Of a DNA stretch of 64,000 bases, positions 34,775 through 47,376 are shown one piece after another. The notes beneath the pieces were generated by a model. It searched no databases. It was not told the DNA's origin and saw nothing but the letters and a program-made list of their open reading frames with translations. Numbering within the stretch: position 1 is the first letter of the stretch; the number at the start of each line of letters is the position of its first letter. Position numbers and translations under genes: made by a program. The DNA lies in assembly GCA_965246805.1 (NCBI GenBank), contig CBDFFO010000005.1, forward strand, positions 62,001-126,000, written 5' to 3'. This stretch comes from Schlegelella_A sp965246805 (GTDB lineage Bacteria; Pseudomonadota; Gammaproteobacteria; Burkholderiales; Burkholderiaceae_C).

Positions 34775-35779
34775 CTGACCGCGTGGGTCGCGTACGCGGC
34801 CGATCTGCGCCACCCCGCGAGCGCGGTGCGAAAGCGCTTCCAGGCGTGGTGGCAAGCGCGCCTGCCGCTCACCGACACGCAGCTCCTCACGCAACGCAAC
34901 ATCTACATCCTGCCGACGCGCGCTGGCTTCATGTTCGGGTTCACGCTCTTCGTGCTGCTCCTCGCGTCGATCAACTACCAGTTGAACCTGGGCTACATCC
35001 TGACCTTCCTGCTGGCCGGCAGCGGCATCGCGTCGATGAACGTCACGCATGCGACGCTGCGCGGCCTCACGTTGCATCTGCGGCCGACCCGGCCCGCGTT
35101 CGCGGGCGTGCCGGCCGGGCTCGATGTCGTTATCACGAGCGTCGACAGGGCACGCTTCGGGATCGGCGTGCGCATCCTGTCGGCGGCTGCCTCCACCTTG
35201 TCGTGGATCGACGTGCCCGCGCAGGGGCAGAGCGCGCTGCAGGTGAGCTTCGTGCCGGAACGACGCGGCTGGCGCGAGGTACCGACTATGAGCGTCGAAA
35301 CGCGTTTTCCGCTCGGCCTCTTCCGTGCCTGGGCGGTGTGGCGGCCGGTCTCGAAAGTGCTGGTCTATCCGAAGCTCGAGGTCGGACCACCGGCCCTGCC
35401 CGCTGCGCGCCCGGTCGCCGGCGGCACCGCGTCGTCACGCACGGCCGATGGCGGCGAGATCGAAGGCGTGCGCGCCTATCGGCGTGGCGACCCGATGAAG
35501 CTCATCGCGTGGAAGAAGGCCGCTCAAGCGCTCGAGGCCGGCTCGGAGCTCGTGAGCCGCGACACCAGCACCTCGGCGCGCCAGGAGCTCTGGCTCGAGT
35601 GGGTCGCTTGCGGCGCGCTCGCGCCGGAGGATCGCCTGTCGCGCCTGGCCACGTGGACGCTCGCGGCCGAGCGCGCCGGCGCCGACTTCGGCTTGCGCCT
35701 GCCCGGCGCGGAACTCGCGCCCGACCGGGGCGAGGTGCAGAAGAAGCGATGCCTCGAGGTGCTTGCGCTGTGGACTTGA
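34775..35779 (+). CDS. DUF58 domain protein
   Basis: Membrane-anchored DUF58 protein, usually encoded between MoxR and transglutaminase genes. Two hydrophobic segments near the N-terminus (MFGFTLFVLLLASINYQL and LGYILTFLLAGSGI) precede a beta-rich domain and the DUF58 signature GEIEGVRAYRRGDPMKLIAWK. The start is uncertain. The ATG at 34715 is inside the dispersed repeat and lacks a Shine-Dalgarno. I use the CTG at 34775 (334 residues), which has the same GAAGG spacing as the starts after the other copies. The next gene overlaps the end. Confidence 0.88.
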   Translation: MTAWVAYAADLRHPASAVRKRFQAWWQARLPLTDTQLLTQRNIYILPTRAGFMFGFTLFVLLLASINYQLNLGYILTFLLAGSGIASMNVTHATLRGLTLHLRPTRPAFAGVPAGLDVVITSVDRARFGIGVRILSAAASTLSWIDVPAQGQSALQVSFVPERRGWREVPTMSVETRFPLGLFRAWAVWRPVSKVLVYPKLEVGPPALPAARPVAGGTASSRTADGGEIEGVRAYRRGDPMKLIAWKKAAQALEAGSELVSRDTSTSARQELWLEWVACGALAPEDRLSRLATWTLAAERAGADFGLRLPGAELAPDRGEVQKKRCLEVLALWT

Positions 35780-37920
35780 ACCCGCCCGCCGCCGTAGCAC
35801 GCCCGACACGCAGCGCCGACCGCGCACAGCGCGACGCCGACCGGCGCACCTTCGGCGGCGGTCTCGGCAGCCGGATCGGCTTCCCGTGGCCGGGCTGGCG
35901 CCGACTTCCGCGCGAGGCACGCGACACGCTGTTCCTGCTCGCGGTCATCACCTGGACCGTCGCGCCGCACGCATCGCACTTGTCGGTCTGGTGCGTGGTG
36001 TTGTCGACCGCCGTTTTGCTGTGGCGCGCTCACCTGGCGCTCGTCAACGGCGCCCTGCCGGGCCGGTGGACGCTGATGGCAGTGCTCGCGCTCGCTGGCG
36101 TGCTCACGGTGTGGAGTTACGGCGCCCTCCTCGGCAAAGAGCCTGGCGTGACGATGGCGGTGGTGCTGATGGCCTTGAAGACGCTCGAGCTGCGCGCCCG
36201 CCGCGATGCGTTCGTGGTGTTCTTCCTCGGCTTCTTCATCATCCTCACGAACTTCCTCTATTCGCAATCGTTCCCGATTGCGGTCTCGATGATCGTGTCG
36301 GTGTGGGGCCTGCTCACCGCCGTCGTGCTCGCGCACATGCCGGTCGGCCTGCCGAGTCTGCGCAAGGCCGGTGGTCTGGCCGCGCGCACCGCCCTGTTCG
36401 GCGCGCCGGTGATGGCGATCCTCTTCGTGCTCTTCCCGCGCATCGGTCCGCTCTGGGGCGTGCCGCAGGACGGCATGTCGTCGACCGGCCTCTCGAACAG
36501 CCTGCGCATGGGTTCGGTCGAAGAGATCGCGCAGAACGACACGATCGCGATGCGGGTGAAGTTCGAGGGCGAACCACCGCCGCAGACCGCGATGTACTTT
36601 CGCGGCCCGGTGCTGAGCCGATTCGACGGCGTCGAATGGCGGCCGCTCGGCCTGCCGTTCGCAACGGCCTCGCAACTTTCGGTGCGTTCGCCGCCGCACC
36701 TGCGCGTACGCGGCAAACCCATTCGCTATGAAGCGACGCTCGAGCCGACACGGCTCGCGAGCCTGCCGCTGCTCGAGGCCGCGATTGTCCCGCCGCAGCT
36801 CGAGGGCTATCGCGTCGCGCCGCGCGACGACATGCAGTGGCTCGCCGAACGGCCGATCGTCGAGCGCGTTCGCTACGAGGCCGAGGCCTACCCGACCTTC
36901 GAGAACAGCGTCGAGATCCGGCGCCCGCGCTTCGACGAGGAATTGACCCTGCCGGCCGACTTCAACCCACGCACGATCGCATGGGCGATGCAGATGAAGC
37001 TCGAGCCTCGCTTCGCCGACGCGAGTCCCAAGGTGTACGCCGATGCGCTGATGGATCACATCCGCCGCGGCAGCTACAGCTACACGCTCGCACCCGGCGG
37101 TTACGGGCGTGACGCCGTCGACGAGTTCTGGCTCGATCGACGCGTCGGCTTCTGCGAACACTTCGCGGCCACGTTCGTCGTGATCATGCGGGCGCTCGGG
37201 GTACCGGCGCGCATCGTCACCGGCTATCAGGGCACCGACCTCCGGCCGGTCGACGGCTTCTACGTCGTGCGCGAAAGCTCGGCGCACGCGTGGGCCGAGT
37301 ACTGGCAGCACGACCTGGGTTGGGTCCGTGCCGACCCGACCGCGGCCGTCGCTCCCGAACGCATCGACCGCAGCCGACGCCTCGTCGCCCGGCCCGGCCT
37401 CGTGGCTGATGCGATCGGCACGATGAGCCCGGAGTTGATGGCCGACCTGCGCGCGTCGTGGGAAGCGCTCAACAACCGATGGAACCAGTGGGTGCTGAAC
37501 TACTCGCGCGGCAGCCAGCTCGATCTGATGAAGAACCTGGGCTTCAAATCGACCGGATGGGAAGAACTCGCGGTGTTGCTGGTCGAGGCCCTGAGCGCGC
37601 TCGCGCTGGCCGGCGCGATCTGGGCCTGGATCGATCACCAGCGTGTCGACCCGTGGGTACGGCAGATGTCACGCATCCGGCGCGCGCTGCGAAGGCTCGG
37701 CGTCGACGCCGCGCCGCACGAGCCACCACGAACGCTGGCACTGCGCGTGCGCGAGACGATCGGCGATGCCGGTGCACCCCTGGTGGTGTTGCTGGGCCTG
37801 GTCGAGCAACACCGCTACGGCCGCGACGCGCGGGCTCATCCCGACCGCGGGTTGACGCGCGAATTTGCCGCCGCCGCGCGGCGTCTCCGCGGGCGGGCCG
37901 CGTCGACAATGGCGGCATGA
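35770..37920 (+). CDS. tgpA: TgpA-type transglutaminase (DUF3488/transglutaminase-like membrane protein)
   Basis: The 716-residue product has N-terminal membrane helices (about 52-225, DUF3488 region), a periplasmic transglutaminase-like domain with Cys462 (GFCEHFAATF), His507 (AHAWAEYW) and Asp522 (ADPTAA), a late membrane segment near 600 and a cytoplasmic tail. TgpA of Pseudomonas aeruginosa is reported as essential and linked to cell-envelope function; its reaction is unsettled. The GTG at 35770 overlaps the DUF58 end; a much longer frame upstream lies inside DUF58 and is not used. mltB overlaps the stop. Confidence 0.9.
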   Translation: MDLNPPAAVARPTRSADRAQRDADRRTFGGGLGSRIGFPWPGWRRLPREARDTLFLLAVITWTVAPHASHLSVWCVVLSTAVLLWRAHLALVNGALPGRWTLMAVLALAGVLTVWSYGALLGKEPGVTMAVVLMALKTLELRARRDAFVVFFLGFFIILTNFLYSQSFPIAVSMIVSVWGLLTAVVLAHMPVGLPSLRKAGGLAARTALFGAPVMAILFVLFPRIGPLWGVPQDGMSSTGLSNSLRMGSVEEIAQNDTIAMRVKFEGEPPPQTAMYFRGPVLSRFDGVEWRPLGLPFATASQLSVRSPPHLRVRGKPIRYEATLEPTRLASLPLLEAAIVPPQLEGYRVAPRDDMQWLAERPIVERVRYEAEAYPTFENSVEIRRPRFDEELTLPADFNPRTIAWAMQMKLEPRFADASPKVYADALMDHIRRGSYSYTLAPGGYGRDAVDEFWLDRRVGFCEHFAATFVVIMRALGVPARIVTGYQGTDLRPVDGFYVVRESSAHAWAEYWQHDLGWVRADPTAAVAPERIDRSRRLVARPGLVADAIGTMSPELMADLRASWEALNNRWNQWVLNYSRGSQLDLMKNLGFKSTGWEELAVLLVEALSALALAGAIWAWIDHQRVDPWVRQMSRIRRALRRLGVDAAPHEPPRTLALRVRETIGDAGAPLVVLLGLVEQHRYGRDARAHPDRGLTREFAAAARRLRGRAASTMAA

Positions 37921-39053
37921 CCACGCGCTTCCCGCCCGCCCTCCCTGCTGCCGCCGTGCTGGCGTTCGTTTGCGCGCTCGCCGGCGCCATCGCGATGGCG
38001 TCGACACCGGCGCACGCCAAAGACAAACCCCACGCCGCCCGCAAGAAGCCGACCGCGCCGGCGGTCGCGCCCGACGACGCCCCCGACATCGTCACCTACG
38101 GTCGCCGCGACGACGTGATGCGCTTCGCCGCCGAGCTCGCGGAGCGCCGGCAGCTCGACCCGGCTTGGGTGCGCGCCGCGCTCGAGAACGCGCGCTTCGT
38201 GCCGAGCGTGGCCAAGCTCATCATGCCGCCGCCCTCGGGCACCGCGAAGAACTGGGCCGCGTATCGCGCACGCTTCATCGAGCCGACGCGCGTCAGGGCG
38301 GGCCTCGCGTTCTGGCGCGACAACGAGCGCTGGCTGAAGACGGCCGAGGAGGTGTACGGCGTGCCGGCGGAAATCGTCGTGGGCATCGTCGGTGTCGAGT
38401 CGATCTACGGCCGGCAGATGGGTCACTACCGCGTGATCGACGCGCTCGCCACGCTGGCGTTCGATTTTCCCGTCGGCCGCAAGGACCGCAGCCCGTTCTT
38501 CCGCGACGAGCTCGAAAGCTACTTCGTGCTCTGCCACAGCGAAGGCGTCGACCCGATCGCTTGGCGCGGCAGCTATGCGGGCGCGATCGGCATGGCGCAG
38601 TTCATGCCGTCGAGCTACAACAAGTACGCGGTCGACCTCGATGGCGACGGCCATGTCGACCTGCACACGAGCAGCGCCGACGTGATCGGCAGCGTCGCGC
38701 ACTATCTCGCCGAGTTCAGCTGGGTCCGCGGGCTGCCGACGCACTTCAAGGTCGCCGCGCCGGTCGCGAGCGCCGATCGCGTCGCCTTGCTCGAACCCGA
38801 CATCCTGCCCACGTTCACGGTGGCCGAGATGACTGCGCACGGCGCGGCGTTCGATGCGAGCGCGGCCGAGCAGGTGCGCGACGGCAAGCTCGCGTTCATC
38901 GAACTGCAGAACGGCAGCGCCGCGCCGAGCTACGTCGCGGGCACCGCCAACTTCTACGCGATCACGCGCTACAACTGGTCGAGCTATTACGCGATGGCAG
39001 TGATCGAACTGGGTGCTGCGGTGGCCCGCGAACGCGTGGCGTCGCTACGCTGA
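37917..39053 (+). CDS. mltB: Lytic murein transglycosylase B-like
   Basis: Cleaves peptidoglycan glycan strands to 1,6-anhydro ends. The 378-residue product begins with a Sec signal peptide ending AHA before KDKPHAA; there is no lipobox, so it is probably a soluble periplasmic form. The MltB/SLT_2 fold shows catalytic Glu161 in GVESIYG, then DALATLAFDFP and GAIGMAQFMPSSY. The ATG overlaps the tgpA stop (ATGA), tying peptidoglycan cleavage to the MoxR-DUF58-TgpA unit. It converges on the ATP-grasp operon across 143 bases in which I see nothing. Confidence 0.92.
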   Translation: MTTRFPPALPAAAVLAFVCALAGAIAMASTPAHAKDKPHAARKKPTAPAVAPDDAPDIVTYGRRDDVMRFAAELAERRQLDPAWVRAALENARFVPSVAKLIMPPPSGTAKNWAAYRARFIEPTRVRAGLAFWRDNERWLKTAEEVYGVPAEIVVGIVGVESIYGRQMGHYRVIDALATLAFDFPVGRKDRSPFFRDELESYFVLCHSEGVDPIAWRGSYAGAIGMAQFMPSSYNKYAVDLDGDGHVDLHTSSADVIGSVAHYLAEFSWVRGLPTHFKVAAPVASADRVALLEPDILPTFTVAEMTAHGAAFDASAAEQVRDGKLAFIELQNGSAAPSYVAGTANFYAITRYNWSSYYAMAVIELGAAVARERVASLR

Positions 39054-39196
39054 AGGACAACGCCGACCGAGCAGATAAAGAGGCGGTGGCCGAGCAGATG
39101 ACGAGCGAGTGCCCGAGCGCGACGGCCCGCCGCATCGCCGGGGAGCCGCTATCGCACCCCCGTGCGCACGTGCCCGAACGAGGCAGGAGCGACGCG

Positions 39197-40105
39197 CTAC
39201 ACGCGCTCCGCCGCTGGAATCACGCTGACCTCGACATCGAGCGCATGGCCGCGGCCGCCCAGGATCACGCCGCGCAGCGGCACCACGTCGGCGAACTCGC
39301 TGCCCCAAGCGAGCGTGATGTAGCGACGATCGGCGTGGGTGTCGTTGGTCGGGTCGAGCTCGACCCAGCCGTGAACCGGTGAATACGCCGCGACCCACGC
39401 GTGCGTCGCATCGGCACCGAGCAGGCGCGCACGCCCCGGCGGCGGCCGCGTGAGCAGGTAGCCCGAGACATATCGCGCCGGCAGACCCCAGCCGCGCAGA
39501 CACGCCAGCATCACGTGGGCGAAGTCCTGGCACACGCCACGGCGCAGTTTCAACACGTCGTCGACGGACGTGGTGACCGTGGTGGCGCCGGGCTCGAAAG
39601 CGAAATCGGTGTGGACCCGGTGCATCAGCTCGCGCATCGCGTCGAGCCAAGGGCGGCCTTTGCTGAAGGTCGGCGCTGCGTAGCTGCGTGCGGCCGCCGA
39701 CCACGGCACCAGCAGCGTCGACTCGCACATGCGTGCGGCATTCAGCGCGCCCTCGCCTGTCGCTTGGCGCACCGCGTCGCGAACGCCTTCCCACGTGAGA
39801 GGCGCTGCGCCCTCGGTCTCGGCGTCATCGGCGAGCGGTCGCGCGTCGACCTCGACTTCGCACGCCATGCGAACGCGCAGCAGCTTGTGTGCGCTGTGCA
39901 AGCTGAAATGCGTGACCGGGTTTCCGAAGCTGTCGACCTGATCACAGCGCTCGTCGGCGCCGGGCTCGATCGTGATCCGGTGCGACAACAAGGTCTGCCA
40001 CGGCAATGCACGCGGCGTGAGGTGCGCGAGCTGCCACGACTGCGAGACCGCGGCGCGATACGCGTAGCGGGTTTCGTGTTCGACGGTGTATTGCTCGGCG
40101 GCCAT
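39197..40105 (-). CDS. Transglutaminase-family protein (last gene of ATP-grasp/alpha-E operon)
   Basis: A 302-residue cytoplasmic-looking protein. Residues 5-90 match the bacterial transglutaminase-like N-terminal domain (EQYTVEHETRYAYRAAVSQS), and the papain-like core carries Cys192 (RRGVCQDFAH), His235 (ATHAWVAAY) and Asp251 (LDPTND). Family members are thought to act as peptidases or amidases rather than cross-linkers. It begins 17 bases after the ATP-grasp/alpha-E fusion gene, and the two are nearly always paired. The start is the ATG at 40105; the upstream frame lies in the fusion gene. Confidence 0.92.
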   Translation of the reverse strand: MAAEQYTVEHETRYAYRAAVSQSWQLAHLTPRALPWQTLLSHRITIEPGADERCDQVDSFGNPVTHFSLHSAHKLLRVRMACEVEVDARPLADDAETEGAAPLTWEGVRDAVRQATGEGALNAARMCESTLLVPWSAAARSYAAPTFSKGRPWLDAMRELMHRVHTDFAFEPGATTVTTSVDDVLKLRRGVCQDFAHVMLACLRGWGLPARYVSGYLLTRPPPGRARLLGADATHAWVAAYSPVHGWVELDPTNDTHADRRYITLAWGSEFADVVPLRGVILGGRGHALDVEVSVIPAAERV

Positions 40106-40122
40106 CTCGCGCGTCTCCGATT

Positions 40123-42591
40123 TCAGATCTCGAACGACAGCAGGCTGCGCGGAATCGCGTGAGAGAAGAACTTCATCGAAAGCTCGTCCGATATCGCAAA
40201 GGCTGCCCGCTTCAGTTGGGCGAGCACCGCCGCCAGCACGGGACTTTCCGGCTGCAGATCGGCCGCGGTCAACGCGCGCAGCGCGCATTGGCCAGGCGCG
40301 AGCAACTCGCTCGCGAATGAGCCGTGCGTGGCCTCGATCTTGACCAGGTAGTCGGCCAGACCCTTGACCTGGAACGCGACCGAACGCGGGTTGGACTCGT
40401 CGCGAACCACCATGTCGAGCACCGGCAGCCATTCGGGCGCGACCAGGAAGCGCGCACGGTAGCTCACGGTCGAATCGGCAAGGTCGAGCAGCCAGTCGAG
40501 CGCGTGCGAGTTGCCCTCGGTGGTCGCGACCTGCAACGCGCTGCACATCGTGCCGAGCCGTTCGATGCGGCGGCCCATCGACAGGAAGCGCCAGCCGACG
40601 CCCCGCGTCATGCCGTCAAGCACGAAGCCGGAGAGCGTCATCGTCGAGGTGATCGCACGATCGAGCCATGGCAACGCTTGCCGCAACGGTGTGGCGCGGC
40701 GAAACACCGGGTCGTGGATCAGCCCGTTCAACGTGCGCCAATGGTCGATCGACATCTTGTCGCGCAAGTTGAAGGCGACGCGGGAGAGCTGACCGAGGCG
40801 CACGTGCAAAGCCTTGTCCGGCTGCGTCGAGGCTTCCAGCAGCGCAGCGGGTGCATCGTCTTCCGCATCGTCGATGAGGCCGAGTTGCTCGGCCAGTATC
40901 CACGAAGGCGAGATGCCGGCGATCGGGTCGGCTGCATCGTCGACCGCTTCGGCCAGCGCCACGCGCAGCAGGCGCAGCGTCATGTCGCAGCGCTCCCCAT
41001 AGCGGCCGAACCAGAACAGGTTCTCGGCGCCGCGCGACGACAGCGCGGCTTTCGAATGCGCGAGGTCGCTCGCCGTCACGGTCTTCGTGAGCAGGCTGAA
41101 CGATGCGTTGACCGGCGCATCGGAAAGCACCCATGTGTCTTTGGAGCGACCGCCGCGTTGCATCGCGATGATGCGCGAGTCGCTGTCGGTCGCGACCCGA
41201 GTGAGGCCGCCGGGCATCACGCGCCAGCCGCTCGGCGTTGCGACCGCGAACACGCGCAGGCCGACGGTGCGCGCCGCGAACGATTCGCTGTCGCCGCGCT
41301 CCAGCACCGGCGCCTGCGACACGTGCACCCACTCCTGCGCGACGTAGTGTTGCGGCCGCTCCGCGATGCGCGCACGCAAGCGCTTCAGTTCGTTCGCCGA
41401 CAGGTCGGCCGCAAACAGCGGCCTTTCCTTCGGCGTGCGCTCGAGCGGCTTCACGACCAGGTGATCAAGGTGCGACCACGCATCGTCGAGTGCGGCCGGC
41501 TCACCGAGCCACCAGGTGGCCACCGATGGCAGCTTCAGATCTTCACCGAGCAGGCGCCGCGCCAGTTTCGGCAGGTAGCCGAGCAACGCGCCCGATTCGA
41601 GAATGCCGGAGCCGAGCGCGTTGGCGAGCATCACGTTGCCGCGCCGCGCGACGTCGGTGAGGCCGGCTACGCCGAGCGCCGAATCGGAGCGCAGCTCGAG
41701 CGGGTCGCAGTAGTCGTCGTCTTGCCGACGCACGATCGCATGCACCCGCTGCAGGCCGTCGATGGTCTTCAGCCACACCCGGTCGTTGCGCACCGTGAGG
41801 TCGTTGCCCTCGACCAGCGTGAAGCCGAGATAGCGCGCGAGCAGCGCATGTTCGAAGTAGGTTTCGTTGTACGGCCCCGGCGTGAGCAACGCGATCAACG
41901 GCAAGCCTTCGTCGCGCGGCGCCCAATGCAGGATGGCTTCGCGAAACGCCTGGAAGAACGACGCCAGGTGCTGCACCTGCAGATCGCGAAACATCTGCGG
42001 GAACACGCGCGACACGACGAGCCGGTTCTCGAGCGCGTAGCCCGCGCCCGAAGGCGCCTGCGTGCGATCAGCCACCACCCACCAGCTGCCGTCGGGCGAG
42101 CGGGCCAGGTCGGCGGCGTACTGAAAGAGGTGCGCGCCCCCCGCGGGCTCGATGCCCTGCGCCGGGCTCAGGAAGTTGCCGTGGCCGAACACCACCGGCG
42201 GGGGGATGGCGCCCGATCGCAACAGCTCCTGCGGACCGTAGATGTCTGCGAGCACGCGGTTCAGCAATTCCGCCCGCTGCACGATGCCGGCTTCGATGCA
42301 ATGCCACTCGTCGGCCGCAAGCATCAGCGGCAGCGGGTCGACTTCCCAGGGGCGTTCGGCGCCCTTCGCATCGTCGTAGACGTTGTAGGTGATGCCGTGT
42401 TCGCGGATCTGGCGCTCGGTCAGCGACAAGGTGTCGCCGATCAGGCGCCCGTCGCGACCCGCGAGCCCTTCGAGGAACGCGGCCCACGGCGCACGCGGCT
42501 CGCCGCCCACACCCAGCAGCTCGTCGTAGCGGTCCGCGAGCGTGTTGTAGCCCGACAGCAAGGTGCTCAAGGTGGCGGACGAATGGGCCAT
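40123..42591 (-). CDS. Circularly permuted ATP-grasp / alpha-E fusion protein
   Basis: An 822-residue two-domain protein. Residues 1 to about 490 form a type 2 circularly permuted ATP-grasp domain (DUF404/DUF407), with ITYNVYDDAKGAERPW, LLTPGPYNETYFEHALLAR and the block VMPGGLTRVA...KDTWVLSDAP. Residues about 520-822 form an alpha-E (DUF403) domain starting SSRGAENLFWFGRYGERCD. ATP-grasp folds of this type are predicted to form amide bonds between peptides or amino acids. The same two domains are separate proteins at 47377-48825 and 46249-47298, so this is a fused paralogous copy. Confidence 0.92.
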   Translation of the reverse strand: MAHSSATLSTLLSGYNTLADRYDELLGVGGEPRAPWAAFLEGLAGRDGRLIGDTLSLTERQIREHGITYNVYDDAKGAERPWEVDPLPLMLAADEWHCIEAGIVQRAELLNRVLADIYGPQELLRSGAIPPPVVFGHGNFLSPAQGIEPAGGAHLFQYAADLARSPDGSWWVVADRTQAPSGAGYALENRLVVSRVFPQMFRDLQVQHLASFFQAFREAILHWAPRDEGLPLIALLTPGPYNETYFEHALLARYLGFTLVEGNDLTVRNDRVWLKTIDGLQRVHAIVRRQDDDYCDPLELRSDSALGVAGLTDVARRGNVMLANALGSGILESGALLGYLPKLARRLLGEDLKLPSVATWWLGEPAALDDAWSHLDHLVVKPLERTPKERPLFAADLSANELKRLRARIAERPQHYVAQEWVHVSQAPVLERGDSESFAARTVGLRVFAVATPSGWRVMPGGLTRVATDSDSRIIAMQRGGRSKDTWVLSDAPVNASFSLLTKTVTASDLAHSKAALSSRGAENLFWFGRYGERCDMTLRLLRVALAEAVDDAADPIAGISPSWILAEQLGLIDDAEDDAPAALLEASTQPDKALHVRLGQLSRVAFNLRDKMSIDHWRTLNGLIHDPVFRRATPLRQALPWLDRAITSTMTLSGFVLDGMTRGVGWRFLSMGRRIERLGTMCSALQVATTEGNSHALDWLLDLADSTVSYRARFLVAPEWLPVLDMVVRDESNPRSVAFQVKGLADYLVKIEATHGSFASELLAPGQCALRALTAADLQPESPVLAAVLAQLKRAAFAISDELSMKFFSHAIPRSLLSFEI

Positions 42592-42630
42592 GGGCTTGCG
42601 CGAGTCTTCATGGCGCGGGTCGGCAAGTCA

Positions 42631-42711
42631 TCTCTCCTTCTGGGAGAGGGCTAGGGTGAGCGCGGTGCAGCACGGCCCTCACCCCAACCCCCTCCCGGGG
42701 GAAGAGGGGGA
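42631..42711. repeat. REP/BIME-like inverted element
   Basis: One arm (42631-42662) reads TCTCCTTCTGGGAGAGGGCT then AGGGTGAG. The other (about 42676-42711) reads CCCTCACCCCAACCCCCTCC then CGGGGGAAGAGGGGG. They are inverted imperfect copies of the widespread proteobacterial CCCTCACCC-type palindromic unit. It lies in the 159-base gap between two genes of the ATP-grasp operon. Confidence 0.65.
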
Positions 42712-42750
42712 AGACTGAGGACACGGCACCTGGACGACGCGCGCGCTGCT

Positions 42751-46101
<3,351 letters not shown>

Positions 46102-46248
46102 TCGATGGCTTTCAGGTGAGCGCGCGAAGAGGACCCGCCGAGCGCAACGCCGAGCGTGGGGCCGGGAGGCCGCCGGGCCGCCCCAAGGCCGGCCGCGCGC
46201 CTCGGCGGCAGCGCCGCGGCGAAGCCGCAAACGTGGTGGCTCTATTTT
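46102..46248. other. GC-rich structured spacer between alpha-E and transglutaminase-DUF2126 genes
   Basis: This 147-base gap holds nested short inverted repeats, for example GGGAGGCCGCCGGGCCGCCC followed by CCAAGG, and GCGCCGCGGCGAAGCCGC, before an AT-rich CTATTTTTC. It has the look of a degraded intergenic repeat. No promoter or gene is evident. Confidence 0.4.
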
Positions 46249-47298
46249 TCACGGCGCCACCGGCACCAGGAAATCACGGCTGATGCCGACGCCGAGCGAG
46301 TTCACGCGCTCGAGGAACTGCGTGAGGTAAGCGTGCAGGCCGGTCGCGAGGATCTCGTCGATGCGGCCGTATTGCAGATCGGCATCGATGCGGCCGGCGA
46401 TGCGCAGCGTATCGCGCGATTGCTCGTTCGCCACGCGCTCCAGGTTCGACACCACCTCGTGCATGCACGCGGCAAGTGAACGCGGCATGTCGCGCCGCAG
46501 GATCAGCAGCTCGGCGACACGGTCGGGCCGGATCACGTTGCGATAGGCCTTGCGATAGACCTCGAACGCCGACACCGACCGCAAAATCGCCGACCAGTGA
46601 TAGAAGTCGTACTCGATGTCCTTGCCAGCCGCTTCGGGCGGTGGCGCGCTGCCGGCGATGGCTTCGCTTTGCGCCTGGCTCTGGCTCTGGCTTTGCCCCT
46701 GGCTACCCGGCACGCCGTTGACGAGGCCGAAGAACTCGGTGTCGACCGCATGGAACTTCACGTCGAGCAGGCGCGCGGTGTTGTCCGAGCGTTCGAGGAA
46801 GCTGCCGATGCGCAGGAAGTGGAAGGCTTCGTCCTGCAGCATGGTGCCGACCGTCACGCCGCGTGACAGGTGCGAACGAAACTTCACCCACTCGAACGCG
46901 TCGCCTGGACTGGTTTCGAATGTGCCCGTCGAGACCATGCGCTGGAACTCGAGCCAGGTCTGATTCTGCGTTTCCCAGACCTCGGTGGTAAGCGTGCCGC
47001 GCACCGCGCGCGCGTTCTCGCGGGCCGACTTCAGGCAGCTGCGGATGCTCGAGCCGTTGCTCGGGTCGCTCACCATGTAGTCGATCGCGTTCTTCGGCGT
47101 GACCTTGCCGTAGCGCTTCGCGAAGTCGCCGCTCAGTTCACTGATGCTGAGCAAGCCCTTCCAACCGTTCTCGGCCGCCTCTTCCGATTGCGGCATCAGC
47201 GACATCTGGTAGTTGACGTCGAGCATGCGCGCCGTGTTCTCGGCACGCTCCATGTACCGAGCCATCCAGAACAGATGGTCTGCCGTGCGAGACAACAT
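46249..47298 (-). CDS. Alpha-E domain protein (DUF403)
   Basis: A 349-residue all-helical protein starting MLSRTADHLFWMARYMERAE, the signature of DUF403/alpha-E. A second similar segment (FHFLRIGSFLERSDNTARLL) lies near 155-175. Between about 200 and 228 is a Gln/Ser/Pro/Ala-rich insertion (QSQSQSQAQSE) encoded by a CTGGCT hexamer repeat. Alpha-E proteins are predicted partners of the ATP-grasp ligases, without known activity. It lies 78 bases after the ATP-grasp gene; the gap has a GC-rich palindrome (GGGCCGGGCCGCGGCCGGCC). Confidence 0.92.
   Translation of the reverse strand: MLSRTADHLFWMARYMERAENTARMLDVNYQMSLMPQSEEAAENGWKGLLSISELSGDFAKRYGKVTPKNAIDYMVSDPSNGSSIRSCLKSARENARAVRGTLTTEVWETQNQTWLEFQRMVSTGTFETSPGDAFEWVKFRSHLSRGVTVGTMLQDEAFHFLRIGSFLERSDNTARLLDVKFHAVDTEFFGLVNGVPGSQGQSQSQSQAQSEAIAGSAPPPEAAGKDIEYDFYHWSAILRSVSAFEVYRKAYRNVIRPDRVAELLILRRDMPRSLAACMHEVVSNLERVANEQSRDTLRIAGRIDADLQYGRIDEILATGLHAYLTQFLERVNSLGVGISRDFLVPVAP
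46675..46703 (-). repeat. Hexanucleotide CTGGCT repeat inside the alpha-E gene
   Basis: Three perfect CTGGCT units (46675-46692), one degenerate TTGCCC and a further CTGGCT (46698-46703), read on the plus strand. They encode alternating Gln and Ser. Unit length is a multiple of three, so copy changes would keep the frame. Confidence 0.6.
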
Positions 47299-47376
47299 GG
47301 TCGGCTTCTCAGGGCCGGGCCGCGGCCGGCCCGCCCCGATTCCTGGCGCGGGCGAGGTGCTCGGAGCACAGCGTCT

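Noticed and set aside
34783..35769. 329-codon N-terminal extension of tgpA
   Set aside because: It lies wholly inside the DUF58 gene in another frame and is Arg-rich. The GTG at 35770 with DUF58 overlap is the sensible start.
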